A stretch of DNA of 64,000 nt from Nocardiopsis ganjiahuensis DSM 45031. GTDB lineage: Bacteria; Actinomycetota; Actinomycetes; Streptosporangiales; Streptosporangiaceae. The notes beneath the pieces are model-generated. The model did not search any database and was not told the DNA's origin. It saw only the letters and a list, made by a program, of their open reading frames with translations. The stretch covers positions 533,112-597,111 of the forward strand of contig NZ_ANBA01000008.1 of the NCBI RefSeq assembly GCF_000341085.1, given 5' to 3'. Position 1 is the first letter of the stretch; each line of letters starts with the position of its first letter. The translations under genes were made by a program, and so were the position numbers. Positions 7,814 to 16,855 of the stretch are shown piece by piece.

Positions 7814-9824
7814 GGGGTACACGCTCCGTCCATTCACGGGAGAAGATCCTCTCCTCCGACTCGTATGCGTCCAGGGTCGCGTGGACCCGGAACTCGTCCT
7901 CCGTGCACTCGAGAACGGTGTGCGTCTCGGTTCTGGCGTCCCAGTCCCCTCTGGCGAAGCGCATCGTCCACGTGGAACGGCCGCGTACCGAGGTGAAGTC
8001 GTCCCCCACCGCGTCGTAGATCTCGTGGGCCCTGCGCGTCACGTCGAGGCCGATGTCCTCGAAGCGCAGGACGCCGCCGTCCTTGAGGATCTCCAGGGAG
8101 AAGTGGTTGTCCACGAGGTTCCGGTGGACCGACCAGTCGTGCTCGCCCTGACGCTGCCGCGTGGTCGGGATCGGGGGCGTGGCCTCCGGGGCGTCGAACA
8201 ACTCGGGGTAGGAGTCCTCCTCCTCGGGGACCGGGCGCACCGGCAGGACCAGGGCGCTCGTGCCGGGCCGCACCGTCAGCAGGGTCGGCCGCGGCGGGGG
8301 CCAGGCCAGCGGCCAGTAGGAGGTGGACAAGGACAGCCGCACCCTGTGGCCGGCCGGGAAGGCCTGGGCGACGCTGTTCATCGTGAGCTCCACCCGGTAG
8401 GACTCACCGGGCACCAGCGTGCGGGGGGCCTCGTGTCCGTCCCGGTGGGTCAGGTTGAGCAGCCCGTAGGTCACGCGGGTGGCGCTGCCGTCCGGTGCCA
8501 CGTCACACAGCCGGGCGGCCACCATCGCGACCGGTTCGCTCACGGTGAGGTCGAGTACCACCCGTGTGGGGCCCAGGACCTCCACCCGTTCGGGGAGGGG
8601 ATCACTGTCGAACACCAGGGAGCCCCCGTCCTCCTCCCTCTGGTCGTAGGGCAGGTCCGGCGGGGCGCTGTAGGAGGCCCACTTGCCCGCGAACTGGCCC
8701 ACGGACAGGGGGGACCGGAGGGTCAGCGGATCGGTGGTGCCCCGCTCCCCCGGCCGGAGGAGGCGGTTCTCGGACAGCGGCAGTGAGTAGTCGTCGACCC
8801 GTTCGGAGGGCCACCCCGGTTCGTGGACCCAGCGTCCGGGCCGGTCCTCGTAGGCGGTCGAGGGCGGGACGCTCTCCTGCATCCAGGTCCAGAGCCCGGT
8901 CTCCTTCTCGGCCCCGTTGTCCTCGCCCTTGGTCCATCGGTCGAGCCAGCGGACCACCTCCTGGAGGTAGCCGATCGCCGGTCCGGGGTAGCCCATGTGC
9001 GGGTACCGGTGCGACCAGGGCCCCACCAGTGCCTTGACCGGGCTGTCGAGGTTCTTCATGAGCCTGAGGACGGCGTTGGAGTACCCGTCCGCCCAACCGC
9101 TGGAGGCCAGGACCGGGCACCTGATCCGGGAGTAGTCCTCACAGACGGAGGCGTGCTTCCAGTAGGAGTCCCGCCGTTGGTGGTGGAGCCACTTGAGGAC
9201 CCAGGGGCGGTTGGCCTCCAGGCGCTCCCGCCACATGTCCCGCCAGACCGGGCCGACGACCTCCGGGTCCGGCGGGCAGGTGCTGTAGGCGAAGGTGGTC
9301 CCGGCCTCGGCCAGGTTGTCCGAGAGCAGGCAGCCGCCCATGTAGTGGAAGTCGTCGGCGTAGCGGTCGTCGGTGAAGGAGCTGATGACGATGGTGCGCA
9401 GGCTCGGCGGGCGGTGCGCGGCCACCTGCAGGGCGGAGAACCCGCCCCAGGACAGACCCATCATCGCGGTGCTGCCGTCACACCAGGGTTGTTCCGCCAG
9501 CCAGGCCAGGACCTCCTCGGCGTCCCGCTGCTCGCGCTCCAGGTACTCGTCGGTGAGCACCCCCTCGGAGTCGCCGGTGCCCCGCAGATCCACACGCACG
9601 CAGGCGTAGCCGTGTCCCGCGATGTAGGGGTGGTGCATGGAGTCGCGCACCGCGGTCAGGTCCCGTCTCCGGTAGGGGATGTACTCCAGGACGGCCGGAA
9701 CCGGTGAGTCGTCCGACGAACACGGCCGCCACAGCCTCCCTGCCAGGCGCACACCGTCGGACATGGGGATCCAGAAGTGCTCCTCGGAGCGGGTCTCGTA
9801 CGGCAGGTCCTCCACCAGTCGCAC
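7800..9824 (-). CDS. CocE/NonD-family hydrolase (X-Pro dipeptidyl-peptidase-like)
   Basis: A 674-residue protein. Residues about 10-330 form the alpha/beta hydrolase domain (VRLAGRLWRP, LEYIPYRRRD, then CVRVDLRGTGDSEG) with nucleophile motif GLSWGG, catalytic Ser at about 125. A cap and C-terminal jelly-roll beta domain follow (ARLCDVAPDGSATRVTYGLL and VRLSLSTSYWP are typical). Cocaine esterase, glutaryl-7-ACA acylase and X-prolyl peptidases share this architecture, so it cleaves or transfers an acyl or amide group. GTG 9824 follows a GGGAGG site that overlaps the stop of the upstream ATP-grasp gene (13-bp gap). The context suggests it acts on the product of that ligase; the role is inferred. 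There is no signal peptide, so it is cytoplasmic. Confidence 0.88.
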   Translation of the reverse strand: MRLVEDLPYETRSEEHFWIPMSDGVRLAGRLWRPCSSDDSPVPAVLEYIPYRRRDLTAVRDSMHHPYIAGHGYACVRVDLRGTGDSEGVLTDEYLEREQRDAEEVLAWLAEQPWCDGSTAMMGLSWGGFSALQVAAHRPPSLRTIVISSFTDDRYADDFHYMGGCLLSDNLAEAGTTFAYSTCPPDPEVVGPVWRDMWRERLEANRPWVLKWLHHQRRDSYWKHASVCEDYSRIRCPVLASSGWADGYSNAVLRLMKNLDSPVKALVGPWSHRYPHMGYPGPAIGYLQEVVRWLDRWTKGEDNGAEKETGLWTWMQESVPPSTAYEDRPGRWVHEPGWPSERVDDYSLPLSENRLLRPGERGTTDPLTLRSPLSVGQFAGKWASYSAPPDLPYDQREEDGGSLVFDSDPLPERVEVLGPTRVVLDLTVSEPVAMVAARLCDVAPDGSATRVTYGLLNLTHRDGHEAPRTLVPGESYRVELTMNSVAQAFPAGHRVRLSLSTSYWPLAWPPPRPTLLTVRPGTSALVLPVRPVPEEEDSYPELFDAPEATPPIPTTRQRQGEHDWSVHRNLVDNHFSLEILKDGGVLRFEDIGLDVTRRAHEIYDAVGDDFTSVRGRSTWTMRFARGDWDARTETHTVLECTEDEFRVHATLDAYESEERIFSREWTERVPRDHV

Positions 9825-9837
9825 AGTCGTACCTCCC

Positions 9838-11166
9838 TCAGCCTCGTGTGTCGTCCTCGGCCGGGCCGCCTTCGTCCACCAGGCTGTCCTCGCCCTCGAA
9901 CTCGAAGGGAAGGCTCTTCACGCAGCGTTCGTACTTGGCCAGCATCTCGGTCTCGTCGGCGCCGCCGATGACGATCTTGGCCAGTTCGAAGCTGTAGCTG
10001 TCCTGGGCGGGCAGCTCGGACAGGCGCTGGCCCTCCTCCGGGACGACCTTGACGCTCACACCGTCCAGGCTCTCCTCCAGGGCAGCCACCTCCTGCGCAG
10101 TGGGGACCCTGGTGACGACCCCGTCGCGGAACCGCCGGTGGTACCACTCGGCGGCCACGGAGTACTGGCCCCGGGTCTCGGGGAGGACGGGGTTCTCCCC
10201 CAGGCCCAGGCGGAGCATGCGTTCGTGGTTGGACACGCCGTCCACGAGTTCGAAGAGAGAGGCGTGGGTCTGGGAGTGACGGGGGTTGATCTCGACGATC
10301 CCGAGGCTGTCCTCGAGGGGGTCGTAGAAGAACTCGACACTGAACGTCGTGTTGTCCAGGCCGTGCCGCTCGATGATGCTCTCGGAGATGTCCTTCATCC
10401 GCCTCCGGACCTTCTCGGACAGACCGGAGGGGTACTGGTGGCGCAGGAAGGAGGGGGTTCCGGGGAAGTCGACGGAGTCCAGAACCGCGTACACCGTGGC
10501 CTTCCCACCGTGGACGTACCCCTCCGTGGCGACCTGGATCCCGTGCAGGGCGCCTTCGGCCAGGGCGTGGTGTCCTCCCACCTCGGCGACCTCCGGGGGC
10601 AGGTCCACCCTGCTGAGAATGCTCTCGAAGGGGCGCCCGATCCGGTCGACGTCGCTGCGGATGCGTTCGACGGCTTCGTAGAACCCCTCGTCGTCCTCCA
10701 CCCGGAAGGCCATCTCCGAGGAGGCCGACTTGACGGGCTTCAACCACAGGGGGTACTCGAGGCCGTGCTCCGGGGCGGAGGAGTCCAGGTCGACCGCGGA
10801 GAAAGGCGGATGGGCGTCGGTCACCTGGGACTGGAGGAGTCGGCTCCAGTACTTGTGCTCGCACCTGACCACGGTCTTCAGGTCCGCCGAGGGCAGACCG
10901 CGTTCGGCGCAGAGGATGGGGACGAGCAGGGTGACCGGGAAGTCCCAGTAACCGACGATGGCGTCCACCGTGTTCTCGGGATCTGCGTCCTCGAAGCCGT
11001 CGAGCACCCCTCTCGCGGCGGCGAGGGTTCTCTCGACGTCGATCTCACCGCTCTGGAGCTCTTCGAGGTCGAGCAACTGGTGGAACCGGCAGTTCTTCCC
11101 GATCGGCGTCCTTTCCAGCAGCTCTTGGTTGCGCTTGTCCAAGCCCATGACGAAAACGTTTTTCAC
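9838..11166 (-). CDS. ATP-grasp ligase of unknown substrate
   Basis: A 442-residue ATP-grasp enzyme that would join a carboxylate to an amine or similar acceptor through an acyl-phosphate. The ATP-binding Lys lies in YPLWLKPVKSASS (about 150), and the Mg-binding carboxylates lie in VEFFYDP and LGIVEINPRHSQTHAS (about 285-300). The N-terminal pre-ATP-grasp domain (1-110) does not match a biosynthetic family I can name, and the C-terminal 100 residues are acidic. It starts at GTG 11166 as the first gene of the ligase-hydrolase-P450 operon. Relatives often sit in natural-product or dipeptide pathways, so peptide or amide ligation is plausible but unproven. Confidence 0.82.
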   Translation of the reverse strand: MKNVFVMGLDKRNQELLERTPIGKNCRFHQLLDLEELQSGEIDVERTLAAARGVLDGFEDADPENTVDAIVGYWDFPVTLLVPILCAERGLPSADLKTVVRCEHKYWSRLLQSQVTDAHPPFSAVDLDSSAPEHGLEYPLWLKPVKSASSEMAFRVEDDEGFYEAVERIRSDVDRIGRPFESILSRVDLPPEVAEVGGHHALAEGALHGIQVATEGYVHGGKATVYAVLDSVDFPGTPSFLRHQYPSGLSEKVRRRMKDISESIIERHGLDNTTFSVEFFYDPLEDSLGIVEINPRHSQTHASLFELVDGVSNHERMLRLGLGENPVLPETRGQYSVAAEWYHRRFRDGVVTRVPTAQEVAALEESLDGVSVKVVPEEGQRLSELPAQDSYSFELAKIVIGGADETEMLAKYERCVKSLPFEFEGEDSLVDEGGPAEDDTRG

Positions 11167-11331
11167 GTTGCCGCACCGTCCTTCGCGTATAGGGAGCGAG
11201 GGGGATGTGGTCTGTACTCTGGCGGCTACCCGGCTACCCCGCGTCTATGCGTGACCGGAAGCGGGGAATCCGCTGTGATGAGCGATCAGCGGGCAGCCGG
11301 CAGGATGTGTCACCACAACGAGTGGAGCGCT
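11167..11331. other. promoter region of the ATP-grasp operon
   Basis: This 165-bp non-coding stretch separates the ligase start from the end of the DUF1360 gene. It is the only space for the operon promoter. Two CTACC repeats (about 11226-11238) read as GGGTAG-like on the minus strand, but no matching GTTT box lies at the right spacing, so I do not call a SigB promoter here. Confidence 0.35.
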
Positions 11332-11865
11332 TCACTCCTGTGCTTTCTGCAGACGCACGTAGGCGAGTTGCAGCCAGTCGGAGACCGCCACGGCGCTGAA
11401 CACCGCTCCTGCGCTCCGGGTGAGGGAGGGTGCGAACACGAGGCCGAAGGCGTACCCGGTGGCGATCCACTGAGCGGTGCAGAAGGGACAGGTGAGCAAC
11501 TCACCGACCGCCTTGCGCCCGCCTGTGTCACGCACCTCCTCGTCGAGTTCGGCCGGGGCGGACACGCCCTGGAAACGGGTGAAGAAGGCTCTCAGGGGGC
11601 TGGTGACCGGGTCCTTGGCCAGCAACCGCGACAGTTTGTGCGTGGTGAGGCCCATCAGCGCCAGGTCCCAGGGGCCCACGGACGCTGCGGCCCCCCGTCT
11701 GCCGGAACGACGGGCGAGGAGCACGCCGGCCGCGACCAGCGCCGCGTAGGCCGAAGCCGTCGCGGCGTACCCGGCGAGTGGCTGGTCACTGTCCCCGCGA
11801 TAGGCCTCCGCCTCCCTCTGGATGCTTCTCCGGGCGTTCTCCATGCCGGTGGCACCGTCATTCAT
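11332..11865 (-). CDS. DUF1360 membrane protein
   Basis: A 177-residue protein of the DUF1360 family. Membrane segments are near residues 32-52 and 125-170, and the hallmark motif LTCPFCTAQW, with two cysteines and an aromatic, is at about 124-133. A second hallmark, LTTHKLSRLLAKDPVTSPLR, lies near 73-92. In Bacillus the homologue YpbQ/CotY-region protein is sporulation-linked, but the function in actinobacteria is unknown. The ATG at 11865 has a GAAAGGA site eight bases upstream and overlaps the end of the GH15 gene by 8 bp, so the pair is translationally coupled. It sits in a region of stress genes, which suggests an envelope-stress role (inference). Confidence 0.85.
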   Translation of the reverse strand: MNDGATGMENARRSIQREAEAYRGDSDQPLAGYAATASAYAALVAAGVLLARRSGRRGAAASVGPWDLALMGLTTHKLSRLLAKDPVTSPLRAFFTRFQGVSAPAELDEEVRDTGGRKAVGELLTCPFCTAQWIATGYAFGLVFAPSLTRSAGAVFSAVAVSDWLQLAYVRLQKAQE

Positions 11866-13729
11866 CTCTGCCGTCCTTTCGTCGTCCTGTTCCGATGTCC
11901 CCCGTGGACCTGTCACGGGCCCAGGCGTGCAGCTCCTCCCTGTCCCCCGCACCGTCGAGGTTGACGGCGGCCTCGATCAGCGCCAGATGCGTGAAGGCCT
12001 GGGGGAAGTTGCCCAGCGGGGTGCCGTCCGCGGCCATCTCCTCGGCCTGGAGCCCCAGGTCCCCGGAGCTCGCACACAGCCGTTCGAACCTGTTCCTGGC
12101 CTCCGTACTCCGCCCGGCGAGCACCAGGGCGGACACCATGTCGAAGGAACAGAGCAGGAAGGCGCCTTCGGGCGTGCCGATCCCGTCGTCGGTCTCCTTG
12201 GGGTCGTACCTGCGCACGAGCCAGCCGTCGTCCCCGAGTTCGGCCTCCACCCGCTCCAGGGTGCGGAGCACGCGCGGGTCGGTCCCCTCGAGGAATCCCA
12301 GGAGCGGAACCCGCAACAGCGAGCCGTCCGTGTTGGTGGAGCCGTACGACTGGACGAAGGCCCCGGTGGCGTCGACACCGCGTTCGAGGACCTGCTCGCG
12401 AATCGCCCGCGCCTCTTCACGCCACTCGTCCAACGGCACCTCCCCCTGGCGGCCGGTCGACTCGGCGAGCTGGATCGCCCGGTCCAGACACACCCAGGCG
12501 TAGACCTTGGAGTTGGTCCAGTGCCGGGGGCTCGACCGCACCTCCCACACACCCTCGTCGGGCTCGCGCCACAGCGCGCGGGCCGCCTCGACCACGGAGT
12601 CGAGCTGCTGGAGGTCGCTCCGTGTCAGGCTCCCGGTGGCCTCCTCGTAGGAGAGCGCCGCGTCCAGGATGTGCCCGTACACGTCCAGCTGGTGCTGGGA
12701 GTAGGCGGCGTTGCCGATCCGCACCGGGCGTGCCCCACCGTGTCCGGCCAGGTGGTCGAGGGTCGTCTCCTTCGGAGGCGGCGCCTCGTCCACCGCCTCC
12801 GCGGGCGGGATCCAACCGGTCGGCCGACCGCACGCCCGCAGCAGGAAACGCAGGTACCTCCCCGCCTCCTCGGCGTGTCCCAGGCGCAGGAAGGCGAGGA
12901 CCACGAGGGCCGCGTCCCGGTGCCAGAGATACCGGTAGTCCCAGTTCCTGGTCCCTCCCGGCCATTCGGGCAGGGAGGTGGTGGGCGCGGCGATCAGGGC
13001 GCCGCTCTCCTCGAAGAGCAGGCCGCGCAGGACGAGCGCGCTGCGCCGCACGTGGGCGGCGCCGACGCCCTCGTACCCGGTCCGGGCCGACCAGGCGCGC
13101 CAGGTTTCGAGGGTCTCCCTGAGCAGCGCCTGCCCCTGCCCCGGACCGACTCCGCGCTCACCCCGCAGGTAGTCCAGGGCGAACACCGCGGTCTCCCCCT
13201 CGGAGAGCTCGACCCGGAACTCGGGGTCCCCGTCCTCGGCGATGCGGGGAGAGGGCACCCCGGACAACAGCGGACCCGAGGCCTCGCGAAGGCCCCCGTC
13301 CGCCTCGCGCCACGCGGGCCGCTCCCGGGCGAAGTCGGGTCGGGCGCTCAACCGGGAGCGCACCGAGGTGCTGCCCGAGCGGCACTCGACGAGCCTGACG
13401 AGCAGGCCTTCTCGGGACAGGACCGCCTCGCCCTCCGGTCTTCGGACCGCGAGCAGATCGCGGACGACGACCTCGACGTCCTCCCCTCGCCACAGGGTCT
13501 CCAGGACGAGGCTGTCGTCCGCGTAGGAGCGTGACACCGGCCGCGCTCCCTGGACCTCCAGGGTCCACTCGCCGCCGCGCTCGGGGTCCAGGATCCCCGA
13601 GAGGAAGGCGGGCCCGTCGAACCGCGGAGCGCACAACCAGTTGATCGTGCCGTCCGGCGTGACGAGCGCGGCGGTGTGGCAGTCCGAGAGGAAGCCGTGG
13701 TCCCCGACAGCTGTTTCCTTCTGCTCCAT
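11858..13729 (-). CDS. glycoside hydrolase family 15 (glucoamylase/trehalase-like)
   Basis: A 623-residue GH15 enzyme without a signal peptide. The N-terminal beta-sandwich (GDHGFLSDCHTAALVTPDGT) is followed by the (alpha/alpha)6 barrel. Barrel markers include GGTRNWDYRYLWHRDAAL, the general-acid region EGVWEVRSSPRHWTNSK, and PEGAFLLCSF then GNFPQAFTHLALI. Actinobacterial cytoplasmic members include alpha,alpha-trehalases, and trehalose turnover fits the surrounding stress genes, but glucan hydrolysis is equally possible. The start at 13729 has GGGGGA four bases upstream. A GTTT-N16-GGGCAG element at 13770-13795 could be a SigB-type promoter. It is followed by, and coupled to, DUF1360. Confidence 0.9.
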   Translation of the reverse strand: MEQKETAVGDHGFLSDCHTAALVTPDGTINWLCAPRFDGPAFLSGILDPERGGEWTLEVQGARPVSRSYADDSLVLETLWRGEDVEVVVRDLLAVRRPEGEAVLSREGLLVRLVECRSGSTSVRSRLSARPDFARERPAWREADGGLREASGPLLSGVPSPRIAEDGDPEFRVELSEGETAVFALDYLRGERGVGPGQGQALLRETLETWRAWSARTGYEGVGAAHVRRSALVLRGLLFEESGALIAAPTTSLPEWPGGTRNWDYRYLWHRDAALVVLAFLRLGHAEEAGRYLRFLLRACGRPTGWIPPAEAVDEAPPPKETTLDHLAGHGGARPVRIGNAAYSQHQLDVYGHILDAALSYEEATGSLTRSDLQQLDSVVEAARALWREPDEGVWEVRSSPRHWTNSKVYAWVCLDRAIQLAESTGRQGEVPLDEWREEARAIREQVLERGVDATGAFVQSYGSTNTDGSLLRVPLLGFLEGTDPRVLRTLERVEAELGDDGWLVRRYDPKETDDGIGTPEGAFLLCSFDMVSALVLAGRSTEARNRFERLCASSGDLGLQAEEMAADGTPLGNFPQAFTHLALIEAAVNLDGAGDREELHAWARDRSTGDIGTGRRKDGRDE

Positions 13730-13769
13730 CAGTCCCCCGTCGTCCTTCCGTGGGCTCCTGTCCGTCCGA

Positions 13770-13795
13770 CTGCCCTGGAGGGGCCGCGGCGAAAC
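13770..13795 (-). promoter_or_regulatory. candidate SigB-type promoter for the GH15 operon
   Basis: Read on the minus strand the site is GTTT-N16-GGGCAG, one base from the GTTT-N15-GGGTAG pattern seen at 18992-19016. It lies about 40 bp upstream of the GH15 start. The match is imperfect and the spacer is one base longer. Confidence 0.35.
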
Positions 13796-13908
13796 AGCAG
13801 TTCGGACGCTTGTCCCGACTCACACACGGCGTACATGAGGAACCGCTCTCCCGGGTAGCGGGGGGAAAGAAGGCCGCAGTTCCGTGTTCGGAGGAGACGG
13901 AGGACGGT

Positions 13909-14925
13909 ATGGAGGCCCGCAACGGAGGGCACAAGGTGGTCGTGGTCAGCGGGGCCAGCGCGGGCGTCGGTCGGGCGACCGCACGGGAGTTCGCCCGCCA
14001 CGGGTACGCGGTCGCCCTGCTCGCACGCGGCGAGGCGGGGCTCGCCGCCGCCGAACAGGAGGTGCACGACGCCGGGGTGCCGGTGTTGGCCCTGCCGGTG
14101 GACGTCAGCGACCCCGGAGCCGTGCGCGAGGCCGCGGAGCGGGTCGAGACCGTACTCGGTCCCGTGGACGTGTGGGTGAACTCGGCCTTCGCGTCCGTCA
14201 TCGCCCCCTTCCCGGAGGTCGAACCCGAGGAGTTCCACCGGGTCACCGACGTCTGTTACCACGGTTACGTGCACGGGACCCGTACCGCGCTGGCGCTGAT
14301 GGGGCCCCGGAGCCGGGGTGTGATCGTGCAGGTGGGGTCGGCCCTGGCCTACCGGGGCATCCCCTTCCAGGCCGCGTACTGCGGAGCCAAGCACGCGGTA
14401 CGCGGGTTCACCGACTCCGTGCGCGCCGAACTGGTGAACACCGGTTCGGGGATCAGGTTGACGGAGGTCCACCTCCCCGCGATCAACACCCCGCAGTTCT
14501 CGTGGGTCCGTTCACGGGTGGGCGGGCGGACCAGGCCCGTTCCACCGGTGTACCAGCCGGAGGTCGCGGGCCGGGCGATCGTGTGGGCGGCCGAACACCC
14601 CCGACGGCGCCGTTACTGGGTGGGCGCGTCGACCGTGGGCACCGTTCTGGCCCAGCGCCTCGCGCCCCGCGTACTGGACCTGCAGCTCGGGTACACGGCG
14701 CGGGAGAGCCAGGTCCGCGACGAGCCGCCGCCCAGGCGTGACAACCTCTTCGAGCCCGTGGACGACACCCGTGACTTCGGCGCGCACGGAGAGTTCGACG
14801 CCGAGTCGCGTGAGGTCAGCCTCCTCGACGAGGTGAACCGCAGGCGGGGGCGCGCTCTGCTGGTCGGCGCCGCCGTGTGCGCGGCCGGGGCCGCGGGCTA
14901 CGCCCTCCGCCGCCGGACGAGGTAG
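13909..14925 (+). CDS. SDR-family oxidoreductase with C-terminal membrane tail
   Basis: A 338-residue short-chain dehydrogenase. NAD(P) binding is shown by SGASAGVGRATA (residues about 14-25), followed by LPVDVSD, the VNSAF strand, a catalytic Ser in QVGSALAYRG, and the YxxxK pair in AAYCGAKHAVRGF. After the classical domain (to about 240) comes an extra 100-residue region ending in a hydrophobic helix and RRRTR, which would tether it to the membrane; this extended architecture is common in stress-region SDRs of actinobacteria. ATG 13909 has GGAGGA-type sites upstream. The 3' end overlaps the convergent carbamoyltransferase gene by 28 bp. The substrate is unknown. Confidence 0.88.
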   Translation: MEARNGGHKVVVVSGASAGVGRATAREFARHGYAVALLARGEAGLAAAEQEVHDAGVPVLALPVDVSDPGAVREAAERVETVLGPVDVWVNSAFASVIAPFPEVEPEEFHRVTDVCYHGYVHGTRTALALMGPRSRGVIVQVGSALAYRGIPFQAAYCGAKHAVRGFTDSVRAELVNTGSGIRLTEVHLPAINTPQFSWVRSRVGGRTRPVPPVYQPEVAGRAIVWAAEHPRRRRYWVGASTVGTVLAQRLAPRVLDLQLGYTARESQVRDEPPPRRDNLFEPVDDTRDFGAHGEFDAESREVSLLDEVNRRRGRALLVGAAVCAAGAAGYALRRRTR

Positions 14926-16547
14926 GGCCCCAGGGCCAGAACGCCCACCGGCGCGGAGCCGAAGCACTCGAGCGCGTCGCGGGGGGAGTCCACGGTGGGG
15001 CGTCCCGCCGTGTTCAGGCTCGTGTTGGCGAGGACGGGAAGGCCGGTGAGGGCCCGGAAATCGGCGAGCAGGCGGGAGAGGAGGGAGTCGTCCCCGCCCT
15101 CGACGGTCTGCACCGTGGCGGTGCCGTCCACATGGACCACGGCCGGTATGCGTTCACGCCACTCGGCCGCCACGTCGTGGACGAAGAGGGGGTAGGGGCT
15201 GGGCAGGGGGCCGCCCGAGAAGAGGTCCGCCGCGTGTTCGGCGGCCACGATCGACGCCACCGGGCAGAACTGTTCGCGGCCTCCGGCCCGGTTGAGCCTT
15301 TCGCGGCTGTCCCTCCGTGAGGGGTCGGCCAGGAGCGAGCGGTGCCCCAGGGCCACCGGACCGTATTCGGAACGTCCCTGGAACCAGGCGACGAGGGCCC
15401 CTTCGCTCAGTGCCCGGGCGACCTCGGCGGTGAGGTCTGCGGGGCGCTCGTACTCGATCTCCGCTTCCTCCAGGACGGCGGCCAGGGCTTCCTCGTCCCA
15501 GTCGCGTCCCAGGTCCGCGCCGGGCATCGGTTCGACCGTGTCCCCCAGGTCGACCGCTGCCTGGAGCGCGCCTCCCAACGCCGTCCCGGCGTCTCCGGCG
15601 GCCGGCTGGACCCACACCTCGTCGAAGGGGCCGTCCCTCGCGATGCGGCTGTTGGCGCTGCGGTTCAGAGCCATCCCCCCGGCCAGCGCCAGACTGCGGT
15701 GCCCGGTCTGCTCGTGCAGCCAACCCACGAGTTCGAGGAGGACCTCCTCCACCCTCGCCTGGACGCTGGCGGCCAGGTCGGCGTGTTGCCGGGTGTGCTT
15801 GCTGCCCGGTTCCGCGGCCGGCGCGAGGGCCTCCCAGTCCACGCCCGAGGCCACGATCAGGCCGTGGCCCCGGTAGGCGATCCGGTCCCGCAGGAGCCCG
15901 GTCATCGTCGGCTCCCCGTAGGCGGCCAGGGCCATGGCCTTGTGCTCGTCACGGCAGGGGCGGAACCCGAGGTGCTGTGTCAGTCCCTGGTAGACCATCC
16001 CCAGGGACTCCGGGAGCGGTTGGCGGACGAGGACGTCCAGGTCGCCCTCCGCGGTGTAGGAACCCGCCAGGTGCGAGGTGCTCTCGCCGCGGCCGTCGGT
16101 GACGAGGACCGCGCGTCCCGCGTGCCCGCCCGCGGCCGGGGGTGCGGCCAGGGCCGCGGAGGCCGCGTGCGCCACGTGGTGCGGTATGTGGGTGACCCTG
16201 GCCGGTTGCAGCCCGGGCAGGGCCGTGGCCAGGAAGTACGGTGCGCGTTCCGCGTAGATCAGCCGGAGGCGTTCCCAGCCGGGGTCCAACGCCGGTCCCT
16301 CCGCCAACGCCAGCGCGGGGTCGTAGGAATAGGCGACCACGTCGAGGTCCGGGGGCGAGAGCCCCGCCTGGTCCAGGCACCAGCGCATGGACTCGACCGG
16401 GAGCTCCCACGCCGAGAAGGGGACCGGTTCCTTACCGCGCTCGCGCCGGGAGAACCCCTCCTCCTCCGCGGCGGCGACGATCCTGCCGTCCACCACGAGA
16501 GCGGCCGCCGGGTCCTGGAAGACGGAGTTCACACCGAGCACCTTCAT
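14898..16547 (-). CDS. NodU/TobZ-type carbamoyltransferase
   Basis: A 549-residue O-carbamoyltransferase that would transfer a carbamoyl group from carbamoyl phosphate via carbamoyladenylate. The N-terminal Kae1-like domain has GVNSVFQDPAAALVVDG, the metal/ATP histidine motif HHVAHAASA (near 120-130), VTDGRGE and GGMALNRSANS. The C-terminal YrdC-like part has SEYGPVALGHRSLLADP and NTSLNTAGRPTV. Homologues decorate nodulation factors and antibiotics, yet no antibiotic cluster is present. The gene lies between an SDR and a SigB-like sigma gene and has its own SigB-type promoter candidate, suggesting a stress-induced carbamoylated metabolite (inference). The start at 16547 is preceded by GGAGGGGAACC. 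Confidence 0.9.
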   Translation of the reverse strand: MKVLGVNSVFQDPAAALVVDGRIVAAAEEEGFSRRERGKEPVPFSAWELPVESMRWCLDQAGLSPPDLDVVAYSYDPALALAEGPALDPGWERLRLIYAERAPYFLATALPGLQPARVTHIPHHVAHAASAALAAPPAAGGHAGRAVLVTDGRGESTSHLAGSYTAEGDLDVLVRQPLPESLGMVYQGLTQHLGFRPCRDEHKAMALAAYGEPTMTGLLRDRIAYRGHGLIVASGVDWEALAPAAEPGSKHTRQHADLAASVQARVEEVLLELVGWLHEQTGHRSLALAGGMALNRSANSRIARDGPFDEVWVQPAAGDAGTALGGALQAAVDLGDTVEPMPGADLGRDWDEEALAAVLEEAEIEYERPADLTAEVARALSEGALVAWFQGRSEYGPVALGHRSLLADPSRRDSRERLNRAGGREQFCPVASIVAAEHAADLFSGGPLPSPYPLFVHDVAAEWRERIPAVVHVDGTATVQTVEGGDDSLLSRLLADFRALTGLPVLANTSLNTAGRPTVDSPRDALECFGSAPVGVLALGPYLVRRRRA

Positions 16548-16598
16548 GGTTCCCCTCCAGAACGAGGCTCGCTTCCGGTACGGAGTACACGGAGACGA

Positions 16599-16623
16599 CT
16601 ACCAAGGACCGCGACCGCTAAAC
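16599..16623 (-). promoter_or_regulatory. candidate SigB-type promoter of the carbamoyltransferase
   Basis: The minus strand reads GTTT-N15-TGGTAG, one base different from GTTT-N15-GGGTAG, placed about 50 bp upstream of the carbamoyltransferase start. The divergent gene encodes a SigB/F/G-family sigma factor. Confidence 0.45.
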
Positions 16624-16855
16624 GTGGCCGCCACGGACCGGCCACGACCGGGGAAAAAAGGAGCAATCGTCCGCCAAGGGCAAGCGGCCGTGTGTTAAAG
16701 ACGCTTCTCAGCGGGAAGCCCGTTCGCAGTGCGCCATCCCATCCCCCGGAAAACGGAGAACGGTCGTGTCCCCGGGCCCGCCCCCACCACGCGGTGGTCG
16801 GACCCGCGGCCCGGAGTCCCGGCCAGGCACCGCACCCCATGGTGAGGAGGAGAGC

